64,000 nucleotides of DNA from Cacajao melanocephalus. Its lineage: Eukaryota > Chordata > Mammalia > Primates > Pitheciidae. The position numbers were made by a program, and so were the translations under genes. The stretch covers positions 1 through 64,000 of the forward strand of contig CAUYLG010021712.1 of assembly GCA_963573385.1 (NCBI GenBank), read 5' to 3'. Shown here piece by piece: positions 1-16,582 of this stretch (position 1 is its first letter; each line of letters starts with the position of its first letter). Below the pieces are notes generated by a model. That model was not told the origin of the DNA. It made no database searches and saw only the letters and a list, made by a program, of their open reading frames with translations.

Positions 1-19
1 GATTCATAAGAAACCAATA

Positions 20-386
<367 letters not shown>

Positions 387-467
387 TCACTTGAAATCAG
401 TTGATTTCACCCATAACTGTGGATATTATATGGGCTTGATGACCAGAAAGGGGTAATTGTGAACAGA

Positions 468-655
468 CTAAGGTTCTCAAATGTTAGCAAGCAATAGAAT
501 CACCTGGACCACTTGTTAACATACAAAACCCTGGGCCGTAACTTTACAGTTTCTGATTCTGTAGATCTGAGGTGGGACTGATAATTTGCATCTCTAACTA
601 GTTCCCAGTTGATACAGATGCTTCTGGTCCAGGGGCTACATGTGGAGAACCACTG
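468..655 (+). mobile_element. MER5A-like hAT-Charlie non-autonomous element
   Basis: About 188 bp begin with an AAGGTTCTCAAA end and finish with GAGAACCACTG, the imperfect terminal inverted repeat of MER5A. The inner phrases AGAATCACCTGG and CCCTGGGCC are typical of the family. Length matches a full MER5A (about 190 bp). The expected 8-bp target duplication is not visible, as is common for copies this old. Confidence 0.85.
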
Positions 656-3408
656 CATTCGGATGCTAATTACATGGCAGAAATTCATGGGGACAGAGGG
701 CACATACGTGCTGTGACAGCAAGAAGTCAACAAAAATAGTTATTTTAAAGCTGAGCTGGGTTTTCTTCAGTGACCTTTTTGAGATCAGGATACCTCATAA
801 TAGTGCATTTCTGGGATATAGGCTACTTAAGAAATTAGAACAGAAGGCAATTCAAGGTAGACAGTAGAGAAAAAAAGCAGAGAGAATGGGAAAAAGAAAC
901 AGAGAGACAGAGAACGGGAGACGGAGGTGGACAATAATTTAAGACAAAGAACCTTTGGTAGTCAATTTACCAGATAAGAACAGAAGAGCGAATCAATACT
1001 ACAGTTTCCTGTTGTACACATATTAAGAATAATCAAACAATAAAAAGCTCATTAGTTAGCTATTTAAATGTTTATAATGTTTCCCCTATGAAGGGGAATG
1101 GTCGTTTATCATCATGGTTGAAGTCATTTAAAAAGTCTAAACACACAGCTACCCAAATTGTCAACGCAGGCAGAATCTCTCGCCTCTAAATTGGAGCCAA
1201 GCAATAGCATTTCAAAACTTTTTTTAAAAAAACATAAAACTCTGAAAGCAGGTTACTTTTCAAGGAATGCAATCAACTACAGGTACTTTTGCCTGTGACA
1301 TAAATATAAATGTTAATGAAATTGATCACTCAACTGTCCCTGTCTCAACCTCCCAGGTCAGGGGAGGGGAGCACTTCCCATTCTTTTGAAATGTCCTCTT
1401 CCTATCCTTGTTTCTTTTCCTCACATTCATTCATTTCTCTATGTAATTCTGAGTTTAAAAAAAAGTTATGGAATGGCAAGCAGTATGTAGCAATGGTCAA
1501 AATTTAAATTACCCAAAGTACATTAACAAAAACCCTTGCTTTAAGAAAATCACTCTCCTATTTCAAATGCGGGACAAATGAAATTTTCAACCAAATGGTT
1601 TTTGAGGCATTAAGTTGTTCATAGTGACACAGTGAAACAGGTTGATAATTACAAAGCAGCGTGTCACTTCAGAGAGTAATTTTTCATTTGAGAGAGAGTC
1701 TAAGAAGCCGCTTTTCACAGGAAGTGCTTTCTGATTTGGTGGTTTTGGGCATGGAAGTGTTGTCTGGCTCCTGGTTGTCATGAATACATACCTGAATACA
1801 CATTGCCTACGCTTGCACGGTCTCAGCACAATTTTGGAATAGCCCTCCTTTTTGCCCTGCTCAGTTAAAAGCTGGAAAGAGTACAGCCATAGAAAGCTGT
1901 GGCTTGCACATTTTTTTTTATGGGTAAAATTTATAGAGTAATGTATCTACTTTTAGCATGACTATTGTTAAACCTGGAGATCAAGCAAAGTGACACTGAG
2001 TATATTGCTTTATCAATTGGATTCGTTCGAGTGAAAAATGCTGATCAGGCCATGTCTTTCCCTTGGGTGCAGAAACCCTACTTCAACTCCAGAATGGTCG
2101 ATACATAAAAGTCAAATTCATTATAATTTGTAGCTTTTTTTTTCTTGAAGAAGCACGCAGTTCTCAGTACATCAATATCAACTCTTAAATCCACATCGGA
2201 TGGAGAGGGTACAGCACAGTAATTCAATCTCTTTACACTTAATATGGTCAGGAAGGGAGAATGAAAACAGCCTCTTGTAAAATGATGGAAAAAACAGGAT
2301 GCAATCACTCTGATGGAGCGGTGCAAAGGAGTCATTTTACACCATCCGTTACCAGGGCAACAAAATACAGTGAGCCCTATACATCTAACAGGTGACATTT
2401 TAGCTAAGAAATTGCTTCTTTGGTATTTTTTCTGTCTATGGAAAACAATGTTACCAGCATTTTCACTTGTCATATACGATAGGGCAACAGATTCCTGCTG
2501 ACAGACCATAATGGAAAAATAGAGGACTTAAATAGTATTACAGTCTAAGTTTTTGGATACACGTTAATATGCTCTTTAAAGAGATTTCAGATGCTTTCCA
2601 ACACCCTGGAGACTCAAGGGACTGAAATCATTGCATACATCTCTGCATACGACTTGGAGTTTGGATAAGAAGAAAGTACTTTGCTTCCAAAATGTGGCGT
2701 AAAGTCCTAGATATACTCATAGGAAAAGTCGTTAACATAATTGTCTCATGTCATGAGGCCCCCTAGCTTTGCAAACTCAACATTATTGTATCCCTATAGG
2801 TCTCTCTTAAAGAAGAATAAAAGTAAGAAAACGATGTTTTCATAGCAGAATAGTCTTCTTTTGCCAGTTTACCCCCAAAGTAATCTGGTATTGAAATAAT
2901 AAGAGATGGAGAAATGTGATTTTTCAAGAAACCACTGAACAGTTTTACAGAAATGCAATGTCAATGTTTTCTTAAGTACCTGGAGAAGATAATCATCCCT
3001 CCCTTCAAAAAAGTCATGCAGATGGTTTAGAAAATCCTGCATTCCTGTCTCTGTCTGGATTTTGTTTTACTCCTTATCTAAGGATTTTTTATTGTCCCAA
3101 AGCTACTCTAGTTCTTCTAAGCTTAGATTGCAAAGAGGAATATTCAAATTTGTTGCTGGGTCATCATTTTGCCTTCTCATGATATTCTGTTAGAGCCAAT
3201 AATATACAATAATAGACTTGAGAATTAGGAGAGAGTTTAGAGAATGATTAGTCCAAACTTTCTTCTGTTCAGATCAGTAAACTGGTATCCAAGGAGGCCA
3301 GAGAGTGTTACAAATGGGACTAATCCGCTAATGCTGGAGCCAGTGCTCATTCAACCACTGTGAGTAATTGTAATTACCACAATAATGAATTTCAATTACT
3401 TAAATATT
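656..3408. other. Repeat-poor sequence, no gene recognised
   Basis: Apart from a purine-rich patch (about 866-930), I recognise no mobile element and no convincing coding frame. The part around 2040-2520 is less AT-rich and more complex in composition than its surroundings and holds a strong RFX X-box match. A MIR/L2-like remnant may lie near 3251-3350, but it is too worn to call. Confidence 0.5.
2348..2361 (+). promoter_or_regulatory. Candidate RFX X-box (GTTACCAGGGCAAC)
   Basis: The 14 bases match the palindromic RFX consensus GTTRCCATGGYAAC at all but one central position, with both half-sites (GTTACC and GGCAAC) intact. It sits in sequence I cannot assign to a repeat. Whether RFX proteins bind here is inference. 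No start site or gene is visible nearby. Confidence 0.4.
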
Positions 3409-3480
3409 ATTCCAATATTTATTGAACACCTGCTACATGCCCAGCCTTCTGGGATATAGAATTGAATAAAGCACAATCAC
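3409..3480 (-). mobile_element. L2 LINE 3'-end remnant
   Basis: The string TATTTATTGAACACCTGCTACATG is the reverse complement of the L2 3' terminus, followed by a worn version of the usual continuation. It is short and ancient. Confidence 0.55.
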
Positions 3481-3707
3481 AGCCTGCTGGGCACTCACAA
3501 TCAGCTGGGAGTGGCAGAGAGTTATAAATACAGTGGGCTGGGTGCTCTACGGAAGCATTGTGGGTGACGGAGTTAGGAAAGACGTTGTTCAAAGCAAAGG
3601 TTATATGTTGTCAGCTATCAAAACTAAACTCCTCCCTCACCAATTATTAGGCTCAAACAGGAAGTCACATATAAACCAGTACATCTGTGTCAAAAGCCAG
3701 AAATCTC

Positions 3708-4222
3708 TTGTTAAAAATCTTTATTGTGCTAAAAATCACATTAAAAGTTTGCCATCTTAATCATTTTTGAATGCACAGTTCAGTAGTGTTAAGTATGTCC
3801 ACATTGTTGTGAAACAGATCTCTGTAACTTTTTCGTCTTGCAAATCTGGGACTCTATACCCAACTCTCTTACCCATCCTATTCCCAACTCTCTTACCTAT
3901 CCTCCTCTCCCCATGCCCTGACAATCACCATTCTACTTTCTGTTTCTATGAATTTGACTACTTCAGATATCTCATAGCAACAGAATCATACAGTATTTGT
4001 CTTTCTGTGACTGGCTTATTTCACTTAGGACAATGTCTTAAAGGTTCATTCTTGTTGTAGCATATGACAGAATACCCTTCATTTTTAAGGCTAAATAACC
4101 TTTCATTATATGCGTATACCACATTTTATTAATTCATCCATCCATGAACAATTGGGTTGCTTCTCCGCACCTCTTCGTTATTGTGAATAATTCTGCTATG
4201 AACGTGGATGTGCAAAGGGGTC
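3708..4222 (-). mobile_element. L1M (L1MA/L1MB-type) 3' fragment, antisense
   Basis: On the plus strand this reads as the reverse complement of an older mammalian L1 tail: the phrases ATTCTACTTTCTGTTTCTAT, TATGAATTTGACTACTTCAG and ACTGGCTTATTTCACTTAG occur in family order, then the end of ORF2 (TTATTGTGAATAATTCTGC). It is 5' truncated at about 4222 and has no intact coding frame. The same family recurs at 28315, 31925 and 52235. Confidence 0.85.
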
Positions 4223-5792
<1,570 letters not shown>

Positions 5793-6140
5793 TGTATTAG
5801 TGTTTTTTCACACTGCTGATAAATACATACCTGAGACAGGGCAATTTCCAAAGAAAGAGTTTAATGAACTTACAGTTCCACATGACTAGGGAGGCCTCAA
5901 AATCATGGCAGAAAGTGAAAGGCACTTTTTACATGGCAGTGTCAAAAGAGACAATGAAAGGGGTTTCCCCTTACAAAACCATCAGATCTCATGATACTTA
6001 TTCACTACCACAAGAACAGTATGGGAGAAACTGCCCCATGATTCAATTATCTCCCACAGTGTCCCTCTCACAACACATGAGAATTATGGGAATACAATTC
6101 AATATGAGATTTGGGTGGGACACAGAGCCAAACCCTATCA
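5793..6140 (-). repeat. THE1 3' LTR
   Basis: Reverse-complement THE1 LTR. Landmarks in plus-strand order are ACACTGCTGATAAATACATA, ACCATCAGATCTCATGA, CCCATGATTCAATTATCTCC and GAGATTTGGGTGGG. It ends CCTATCA. Next to it, the internal side has a purine-rich tract when read on the minus strand, as expected of a polypurine tract. Confidence 0.9.
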
Positions 6141-7667
6141 TTCTGCCTCTGACCCCTCCCAAATCTCAGGTCCTCACATTTCAAAACCAATCATGCCTTC
6201 CCAACAGTCCCCCAAAGTCTTTGGTAATTTCAGCATTAACTGGAAAGTCCAGAGTCCAAAGTCTCATCTGAGAAAAGACAAATAACTTATAACTATGAGC
6301 TAGTAAAATCAAAAGCAAGTTAATTACTTTCTAGATATAATGGGGTATGGCATTGGGTAAATACAGCTATTCTAAATGGGAGAAATTAGCCAAAACAAAG
6401 GGGCTACAGGTCCCATGCAAGTCTGAAATCCAGTAGGGCAGTAAGCTATAAAGTTATCTCCTTTGACTTCATGTCTCACATCCAGGTCATGCCGATGCAA
6501 AAGGTGGGGTACCATGATCTTGGGAAGCCTCCTTCCCAGCTGCTTTCACAGTCTTGCATTAAGTGTCTGTGGCTTTTCCAGGCACACCATGTAAGCTGTC
6601 AGTGGACCTACCATTCTGGGGTCTGGAGGACGGTGGCTCTGTTCTCACGGCTACACTAGACAATGCCCCAGTGGGGACTCTCTATGGGGGCACCAACCCC
6701 ATATTTGCCTTCTGCACATCCCTAGCAGAGGTTCTCCATGAGGGCCCACTCCTGCAGTGAATGTCTGCCTGGACATCCAGGCATTTCTATACATCATCTG
6801 AAATCTAGACAGAGGTTCACCAACCTCAATTCTTGACTTCTGTGGACCTGCAGGCTCAACACCACATGGAGGCTGCCAAGGCTTGCACCCTCTGAAGCCA
6901 TGGCCTCAGAAGTACTTTGGATGCTTTTAGCAATGGCTGGAGTGGCTGAGATGCAGGGCACCAAGTCTCTAGACTGCACACAGCAGAATGACCCTGGGCC
7001 TGGCCCACAAAACCATTTTTTCCTCCTAAGCCTCTGGGCCTGTGATCAGAGGGGCTACCACAGAGGTCTCTAACATGGCCTGGAGACACTTTCTTCCATT
7101 GTCTTGGTGATTAAAATTCCACTTCTCAATACTTATGCACATTTTTGCAGCCATCTTGAATTTCTCCTCAGAAAATGGGATTTCCTTTTCTCTCACATTG
7201 CCAGAGTGCAAACTTTAAAAATGTTTATGCTCTGTTTCTGCTTAAAACTGAATGCCTTTAACAGAACACAAGTCACCTTTTGAATGCTTTGCTGCTTAGA
7301 AATTTCTTCCACCAGATACCCTAAATCATCTCTCAAGTTCAAAGTTTCACAACTCTCCAGGGCAGGAGCAAAATGCTTTCAGTCTCTTTGCCAAAACATA
7401 CCATGATTCACCTTTGCTTCAGTTCCCAACAAGTTCCTTATCTCCATCTGAGACCACCTCAGCCTGGATTTTATTGTCCATATCATTATCTGCATTTTGG
7501 TCAAAGCTAGTAAAGAAATCTCTAGGGAGTTCCAAACTGTCTCACAAATTCCTGTCTTCTTCTGAGCCCTCCAAACTGTTCCAACCTCTGTCTGTTACCC
7601 AGTTCCAAAGCTGCTTCCACATTTTTGGGTATCTTTTCACCAGCACCCCATCTCAGTACCAATTTAC
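6141..7667 (-). mobile_element. THE1 internal region, non-coding relic
   Basis: About 1.5 kb between the LTRs, colinear in reverse orientation with the internal region at 21065-22622. Shared landmarks include the word for CATGGCCTCAGA near 6900 and the CTTGACTTCTGTG stretch near 6830. Only short, stop-broken frames remain, none worth calling a gene. A YY1-type word, GCAGCCATCTTG, lies at 7147-7158. Confidence 0.85.
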
Positions 7668-8029
7668 TATATTAGTCCATTTCCATACTGCTAATAAAGA
7701 CATACCTGAGACTGGGCAGTTTACAAAATAAAGAGGTTTAATGGACTTATAGTTCCACATGGCTAGGGAGGCCTCACAATCATGGTGGAAGGTGAAAGGC
7801 ACTTCTTACATGGCAGTGACAAAAGAGAAAATTAGAACCAAGCAAAAGAGGTTTCCCCTTATAAAACCATGAGATCTTGTAAGACCTATTCACTACTATG
7901 AGAACGGTATGGGAGAAACTGCCCCATGATTCAATTATCTTCCACCAGGTCCCTCTCGCAACACATGGGAATTAAGTGAATACAATTCAAGATGAGATTT
8001 GGGTGGAGACACAGAGCCAAGCCATATCA
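7668..8029 (-). repeat. THE1 5' LTR
   Basis: Second copy of the same LTR, starting TATATTAGTCCATTTCCATA and ending CCATATCA. It is close to the 3' LTR but differs by scattered substitutions and small indels, as expected after tens of millions of years. The primer-binding side is at its left edge on the plus strand (TCAGTACCAATTTAC). Confidence 0.9.
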
Positions 8030-8164
8030 CCAGGTGTGGTAGCACTCACCTGTAGTCCCAGCTGCAAGGGAGGCTGAGGCACAAGAATTGTTTGAACCAA
8101 GGAGGCAGGGGTTGCAAGTGAGCTGAGATAGTGACACTGTATTCCAGGAGCAAGACTCTGTGTC

Positions 8165-8180
<16 letters not shown>
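8030..8180 (+). mobile_element. Alu, right part after THE1 interruption
   Basis: The Alu resumes with CCAGGTGTGGTAGCACTCAC, then the right-arm landmarks GTAGTCCCAGCT and GGAGGCTGAGGCA and a poly-A tail ending at 8180. With 5617-5792 it forms one Alu. Confidence 0.9.

Positions 8181-8210
<30 letters not shown>
8181..8210 (+). repeat. (TA)n microsatellite at Alu tail
   Basis: Fifteen TA units follow the Alu poly-A tail directly. Microsatellites often grow from Alu tails. Confidence 0.95.
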
Positions 8211-8212
<2 letters not shown>

Positions 8213-8319
8213 AGAAGTAATTTTATATTTACATTCATTTGGCATAGAGATTTTTCTTTTCAGCTCTGTTTTTCATATAAAAACATTTGACCTTCATTTG
8301 TCATTATGAATTCTTTGTA

Positions 8320-8460
8320 AATATTACTTGTCATGTCTGTAATGTTCCATTAACTAGGTGGATAATAATTTCTTTAATTTATTCTCTATTATTGGCTATT
8401 TAGGTATATATTTTATGTTTCTCTTATTAAAAATAATGCTGTGGCAAGGTGTGAGGTTTG
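8320..8460 (-). mobile_element. L1M ORF2 3'-part fragment, antisense
   Basis: The phrases TATTGGCTATTTAGGTATAT and TTAAAAATAATGCTG match the antisense of the L1 ORF2 C-terminal region in a diverged copy. Surrounding T-rich sequence may belong to the same element, but I cannot trace it. Confidence 0.5.
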
Positions 8461-11427
<2,967 letters not shown>

Positions 11428-11519
11428 TTAAGCTACAAAGCCACAATTTTCTAAGTCACATTAAAGTCTCTTTACTCTCTTTTTAAAATACTATCTGTTA
11501 TTTTTTTTTTCATTGAGTC

Positions 11520-13714
11520 TTTTTTTTATTATACTTTAAGTTCTGGGGTACATGTGCAGAATGTGTAGGTTGCACAGGTATACACATGTCATGGTGGTTT
11601 GCTACACCCCATCAACCCACCATCTACATTAGTATTTCTTTTAATGCTTTCCCTCCCCTAGCCCCCCACCACCCAACAGGTATGTGATGTTCCCCTCCCT
11701 GTGTCCATGTATTCTCATTGTTTAACTTCCACTTACGAGTGAGTACATGCCATGTTTGGTTTTCTGTTCTTGAGTTACTTTGCTGAAAATGATGGCTTCC
11801 ATCTTCATCCATGTCCCTACAAAGGGCATAAACTCATCCTTTTTTATGGCTGCATAGTATTCCATGGTGTATATGTGCCACATTTTCTTTACCCAGTCTA
11901 TCATTGATGAGCATCTGGATTGGTTTCAAGTCTTTGCTATTGTGAACCATGCTTCCATTAACATACATTTGCATGTGTCTTTATAGTAGAATGATTTATA
12001 ATCCTTTGGGTATATATCCAGTAATGGGATTGCTGGGTCAAATGGTATTTCTGGTTCTAGATCCTTGCAGAATCACCACACTGTCTTCCACAATGGTTGA
12101 ACTAATTTATACTCCCACAGTGTAAAAGTCTTACTATTTCTCCACATCCTCTCCAGCATCAGTTGTTTCCTGACTTATTAATGATCACGACATTCTAACT
12201 GGCATGAGATGGTATCTCATTGTGGTTTTGATTTGCATTTCTCTAATGACCAGTGATGATAAGCTTCTTTTCATGTGTTTGTTGGCTCCATAAATGTCTT
12301 CCATTGAGAAGTGTCTGTTCATATCCTTTGCCCATTTTTTGATGGCGTTGTTTGGGTTTTTTTTTTTTGTAAATTTGTTTAAGTTTTTTGTAGATTCTCG
12401 GTATTAGCCCTTTGTCAGATGGATAGATTGCAAAAATTTTCTCCCATTCTGTAGTTTGCCTGTTCACTCTGATGATAGTTTCTTTTGATGTGCAGAAGAT
12501 CTTTAGTTACCCCATTTGTCAATTTTGGCTTTGTTGCCACTGCTTTTGGTGTTTTAGTCATGAAGTCTTTGCCCACGGCTAAGACTGGTATTGCCTAGGT
12601 TTTCTTCTAGGGTTTTTATGCTTTTAGTTCTTACATTTAAGTCTTTAATTCATCTCAAGTTAATTTTTGCATAAGGTGTAAGGAAGGGATCCAGTTTCAT
12701 TTTTCTGCATATGGCTTGCCAGTTTCCCAACACCATTTATTAAATAGGCAATCCTTTCCCCATTGCTTGTTTTTGTCAGGTTTGTCAAAGATAAGATGGT
12801 TGTAGATGTGTGGCATTATTTCTGAGGCCTTGGGTCTGTTCCCCTGGTCTATATATCTGTTTTGATAACAGTACTATGCTGTTTTAGTTACTGTCGCCTT
12901 GTAGTATACTTTGAAGTCAGTTAGCGTGATGCCCCCAGCTTTGTTCTTTTTGCTTAGAATTGTCTTGGCTATAAGAGCTCTTTTTAAATTCCATATGAAA
13001 TTTAAAGTAGTTTTTTCTAATTCTGTGAAGAAAATCAATGGTAGCTTGATGGGGATAGGATTGAATCTATAAATTACTTTGGGCAGTACAGCCATTTGAC
13101 GATATTGATTCTTCCTACCCATGAGCATGGAATGTTTTCCCACTTGTTTGTGTCATCCCTTATTTCCTTGAGCAGTCGTTTGTAGTTCTCCTTGAAGAGG
13201 TCATTCACATCACTTTAAGTTGTATTTCTAGCTATTTTATTCTATTTGTAGCAACTGTTAATGGGAGTACACTCATGATTTGGCTCTCTGTTTCTCTATT
13301 ATTGGTGTATAGGAATGCTTTGAGTTTTGCACATTGATTTTGTATCCTGAGACTTTGCTTATCAACTTGAGGAGATTTCAGGCTGAGATGATGGGTTTTT
13401 CTAAGTATGCAATCATGTCATCTGCAAACAGAGACAATTTGACTTCCTCTTTTCCTATCTGAATATCCTTTATTTCTTTCTCTTGCTTGATTGACCTGGC
13501 CAGAACTTTTAATACTATGATGAATGGAGTGGTAAGAGAGGGCAGCCTTGCTTATGCTGGTATTCAAAGGGAATGCTTCCAGTTTTTGCCCATTCAGTAT
13601 GATATTGGCTGTAGGTTTATCATAAATAGCTCTTATTATTGTGAGATACATTCCATTAATACCTAGTTTATTGAGAGTTTTTAGCACGAAGTGGCGTTGA
13701 ATTTTATCAAAGGC
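11520..13714 (-). mobile_element. L1P LINE, 3' segment (3' UTR and ORF2 C-part)
   Basis: Begins at a poly-T (the poly-A tail) followed by the antisense L1 3' end ATTATACTTTAAGTTCTGGG, then runs back through the 3' UTR and ORF2. Minus-strand translations show ORF2 reverse-transcriptase pieces, such as [20 protein letters not shown] and [14 protein letters not shown] (13418-13687), broken by stops and frameshifts. The 3' UTR style suggests an older L1PA or L1PB. It stops inside the RT domain at the KAFDKI region, where it meets 13713-14430 head to head. Confidence 0.93.
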
Positions 13715-14430
13715 CCAAGCAAACAGGCTGTGGAGTGGACCTCCAGCAAACTCCAGCAGACCTACAGCAGAGGGGCCTGACTGTTACAAAGAAAACTAGC
13801 AAACAAAAAGGAATAATATTCACATCAAAAAGGATATCCATGCAGAGAACCCATTCAAAGGTCACCAACACTAAAGTCCAAAGGAAGATAAATCCACAGA
13901 GATTGGGAGAAACCAGCACAAAAAGGCTGAAAATTCCAAAAACCAGAACACCTCTTTTCCTCCAAAGGATCAGAACTCCTCGCCAGCAGGTGAACAAAAC
14001 TGGATGGAGAATGAATTTGACAAATTGACAGAAGTAGACTTCAGAAGGTGGGTAATAACAAACTCCTCTGAGCTAAAGGTGCACGTTCTAATCCAATGCA
14101 AGAAAGCTAAGAACCTTGATAAAAGGTTAGATGAATTGCTAACTAGAATAACTAGTTTAGAGAAGAACATAAATTACCTGATGGTGCTGAAAAACACAGC
14201 ACAAGACCTTCATGAAGTATACACAAGTATCAATAGTTGAATAAATCAAGCCAAAGAAAGGATATCAGAGATTTAAGATCAACTTGATAAAATAAAGCAG
14301 AAAGACAAGATTAGAAAAAAAAAAAGTGAAAAGAAATGAACAAAGCCTCCAGAAAATATGGGACTACGTGAAAAGACCAAATCTATATTTGATTGGTATA
14401 CGTGAAAGTGATGGGGAGAATGAAACCAAG
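13713..14430 (+). mobile_element. L1P 5' UTR/ORF1 segment, inverted relative to 11520-13714
   Basis: Plus-strand L1 5' UTR (GCAAACAGGCTGTGGAGTGG, then CTCCAGCAGACCTACAGCAG) runs into ORF1. A decayed ORF1 frame is readable (ENEFDKLTEVDFRRWV near 14007, then IWDYVKRPNLYLIG near 14360), covering the N-terminus and coiled coil. It ends near the start of the RNA-recognition domain (ESDGENETK). Several stops break it. Its position against the antisense ORF2 segment suggests a 5' inversion of a single insertion. Confidence 0.9.
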
Positions 14431-14650
14431 GGCATGTGTAGGGCTGTTTACACTCCCAATAAATTCCTGAAAAGGCACTAAGCTCGTACCTCTGCTGTCT
14501 TTGAGTTTCTACACAAGCAGAATGAAACCTAATAAAGAGCTGTGAACCACAATACTAATTGTCAAAGATATTCTCTAAAACACACAGAGACCCTCTATAA
14601 AGACAGGAAGAAACTTTTGTTTGTTTTGGTTCTGGACATTTAAGAAAATC
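14431..14650. other. Unassigned sequence between L1 segments
   Basis: About 220 bp that match neither the L1P segment to the left nor clearly the L1M to the right. No obvious copy of the sequence left of 11520 is seen here as a target duplication. Confidence 0.4.
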
Positions 14651-15313
14651 TCTATCCAATCATTAATTGACCATTAAGGTAATAAAACAGATACTTCAGT
14701 GGCCCCGTACAACAAAGAATACTGAGTTTACAAAAGTAGTTTAGAAAAGTTGTAAACAAACAAAAATAATAATAATAACTACAACATGCAGCAGCAACAA
14801 ACCCTGGGGTTAGAGAGAAATCTGATTTCCAGAGTTTCCATATTAAAATATTAAAATGTTCAGTTTTAAACAAAACTTGAGGCATGATAAATAAGAAAAT
14901 ATGGCTCATATACAGAAACGAAGCAATCAGTAGAAGCTGTCTCAGGGAAAGCCCATACATTGTATTTACCAGGCAAAGATTTTAAACCATCCACTTAAAA
15001 ATATTCAAGAGTTAAAGAAAAATTTGGCTAAAGAACTAGAAAAAAGCATGAAAATGACATATCAGAAGACACAAATTACAAAAAGTAACCACACAGACAT
15101 TCTAGAATTGAAAAGTACAACTGCTAAATGAAAAATACATAATAGAAGATTTGAGCAGATAGAAGAGTCATTAAGCTTTTTGAATATAAGTCAATGGAGA
15201 CCATCCAGTATGAGAAAAAGAAAGACAAAGAATAAAGGGAAGTGAACAGAGCCTAAGAGACCTGTAGGACTCTATGACATGTACCAAGATATGTATAATG
15301 GAAGTCCAGAAGG

Positions 15314-15316
15314 AGA

Positions 15317-15356
<40 letters not shown>

Positions 15357-15361
15357 GAGAA
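15314..15361 (+). repeat. (GA)n microsatellite
   Basis: A near-pure AG run of about 48 bp with one interruption (AAAG), inside the L1M fragment. Confidence 0.95.
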
Positions 15362-15522
15362 AGGGCAAAAATTACATTGAAAAAATAGTGACTGAAAACT
15401 TCTAAAATTTGTTGAAAAAATATTAATCTACACATGTAAGAAGCTAAACAAACTAAGAAGTATAAACTCAGTGACACATCTGAGATACATCAAAATCAAA
15501 CTGTTGAAAGACAAAGACAAAC

Positions 15523-15597
15523 ATATATATATATATTAATATATATAATTAACATTTATATATAAATTTAACATATATATATGTATATATATATAAA
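15523..15597 (+). repeat. (TA)n-rich microsatellite
   Basis: Interrupted alternating TA tract of about 75 bp inside the L1M fragment. Confidence 0.9.
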
Positions 15598-16357
15598 GCA
15601 GTGAAAAAAGTGACTCATGATGAACAAAGGATCTTTGAGAAGAGTAACAGCTAATTTCTCATCAGGAACAATGGAGCACAGGAGGCAGCGGGATAATGTA
15701 TTCAAAGTGCAGAGAGAAAAATATTGTCAATGAAAAATTTTATAGTTAGCAAAGATATATTTCAAAAATGAAAGAGAAATTAATATACTACCAGGTAAAT
15801 TTTAAAATGAAAACTTATCACATGCAGACCTGCCCTCCAAGAAATGCTTTTGTCTTTCATGCTGAAATAAAAGGACACAAGACAATAGCTTTATATCAAT
15901 AAATAAAGATCAGTAAATGTAAATATTTAGGTAATATAAAAGGCAGCATTATGCATTTTTATTTGTAACTCCTCTTTTTGTATCTTATTTAAAAGAAAAC
16001 TGCATAAAACATGTATAAACCTATATATTAATGGACGCATATGTACAAAAATGTAATTTGTAACAATAATACGGCAAAGAGGACAAGTTGACAGAGTTAT
16101 AGAATATATTGTATACTATTGAAATTGATTTAATATTAATATGGTCTCTGAATTTAGCTTTTATAAATTAAGATGTCATTTTAATCCCCAGGCAATAATT
16201 AAGAAAAAAAAGTAGTAAAAAAACCAAGAGAATTAAGAAAGCATACTAGACATATCCATTTAACATGGAAAAGAAGTATTGGAGGAAGTGAGGAATAAAA
16301 AAGATAAAAGACCAAAAGAAAACAAATAGCAAAATGGCAGAAGTACATCCTGATAAG

Positions 16358-16580
16358 ACTAAATAAAGAAAATGTGGTACATATACACCACGGAATACTA
16401 TGCATCCATAAAAAGAACAAGATTATGTCCTTTGCACATGGATGGAGTTGGAGGCCATTATCCTTAGCAAACTAATGCAGGAACAGAAAACCAAATACCA
16501 CATGTTCTCACATACAAGTGAGAGCTAAATGATGAGAACATTGGACACATACAGGGGAACAACACACATTGGGGCCTATC
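16358..16580 (+). mobile_element. L1P ORF2 3'-end fragment, sense
   Basis: Reads ATAAAGAAAATGTGGTACAT, ACTATGCATCCATAAAAAG and CACATGTTCTCACATACAAG, the L1P ORF2 terminus and start of the 3' UTR. It stops at GGGGCCTATCT with no poly-A tail, so it is truncated on both sides. Confidence 0.9.
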
Positions 16581-16582
16581 TC

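Larger units (their letters stand above)
5793..8029 (-). mobile_element. THE1 (ERVL-MaLR) provirus, LTR-internal-LTR
   Basis: A complete 2.24-kb MaLR element lies in reverse orientation: 3' LTR 5793-6140, internal 6141-7667, 5' LTR 7668-8029. LTR lengths of 348 and 362 bp fit THE1 rather than the longer MST LTRs. Outer ends are TG and CA. The flanking 5-mers CCTGG (5788-5792) and CCAGG (8030-8034) are a one-mismatch target duplication in the host Alu. MaLR internal regions have only broken gag-like remnants, and I see no intact frame. It was presumably mobilised by a related ERVL. Confidence 0.93.
14651..16200 (+). mobile_element. L1M LINE fragment, sense
   Basis: Phrases of older mammalian L1 occur in order: AATATTCAAGAGTTAAAGAA, then AACAGCTAATTTCTCATCAG, ACAATGGAGCACAGGAGGCA, GACCTGCCCTCCAAGAAATG and AAATAAAGATCAGTAAATG. 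The copy is heavily diverged with no open frame. GA and TA microsatellites have grown inside it. Confidence 0.75.

Noticed and set aside
5864..6271. 135-codon plus frame
   Set aside because: It reads antisense through the THE1 3' LTR and start of the internal region.
14004..14240. 78-codon ORF1-like frame
   Set aside because: It is real L1 ORF1 ancestry but a stop-broken fragment of an inverted L1, so it is covered as a mobile element.
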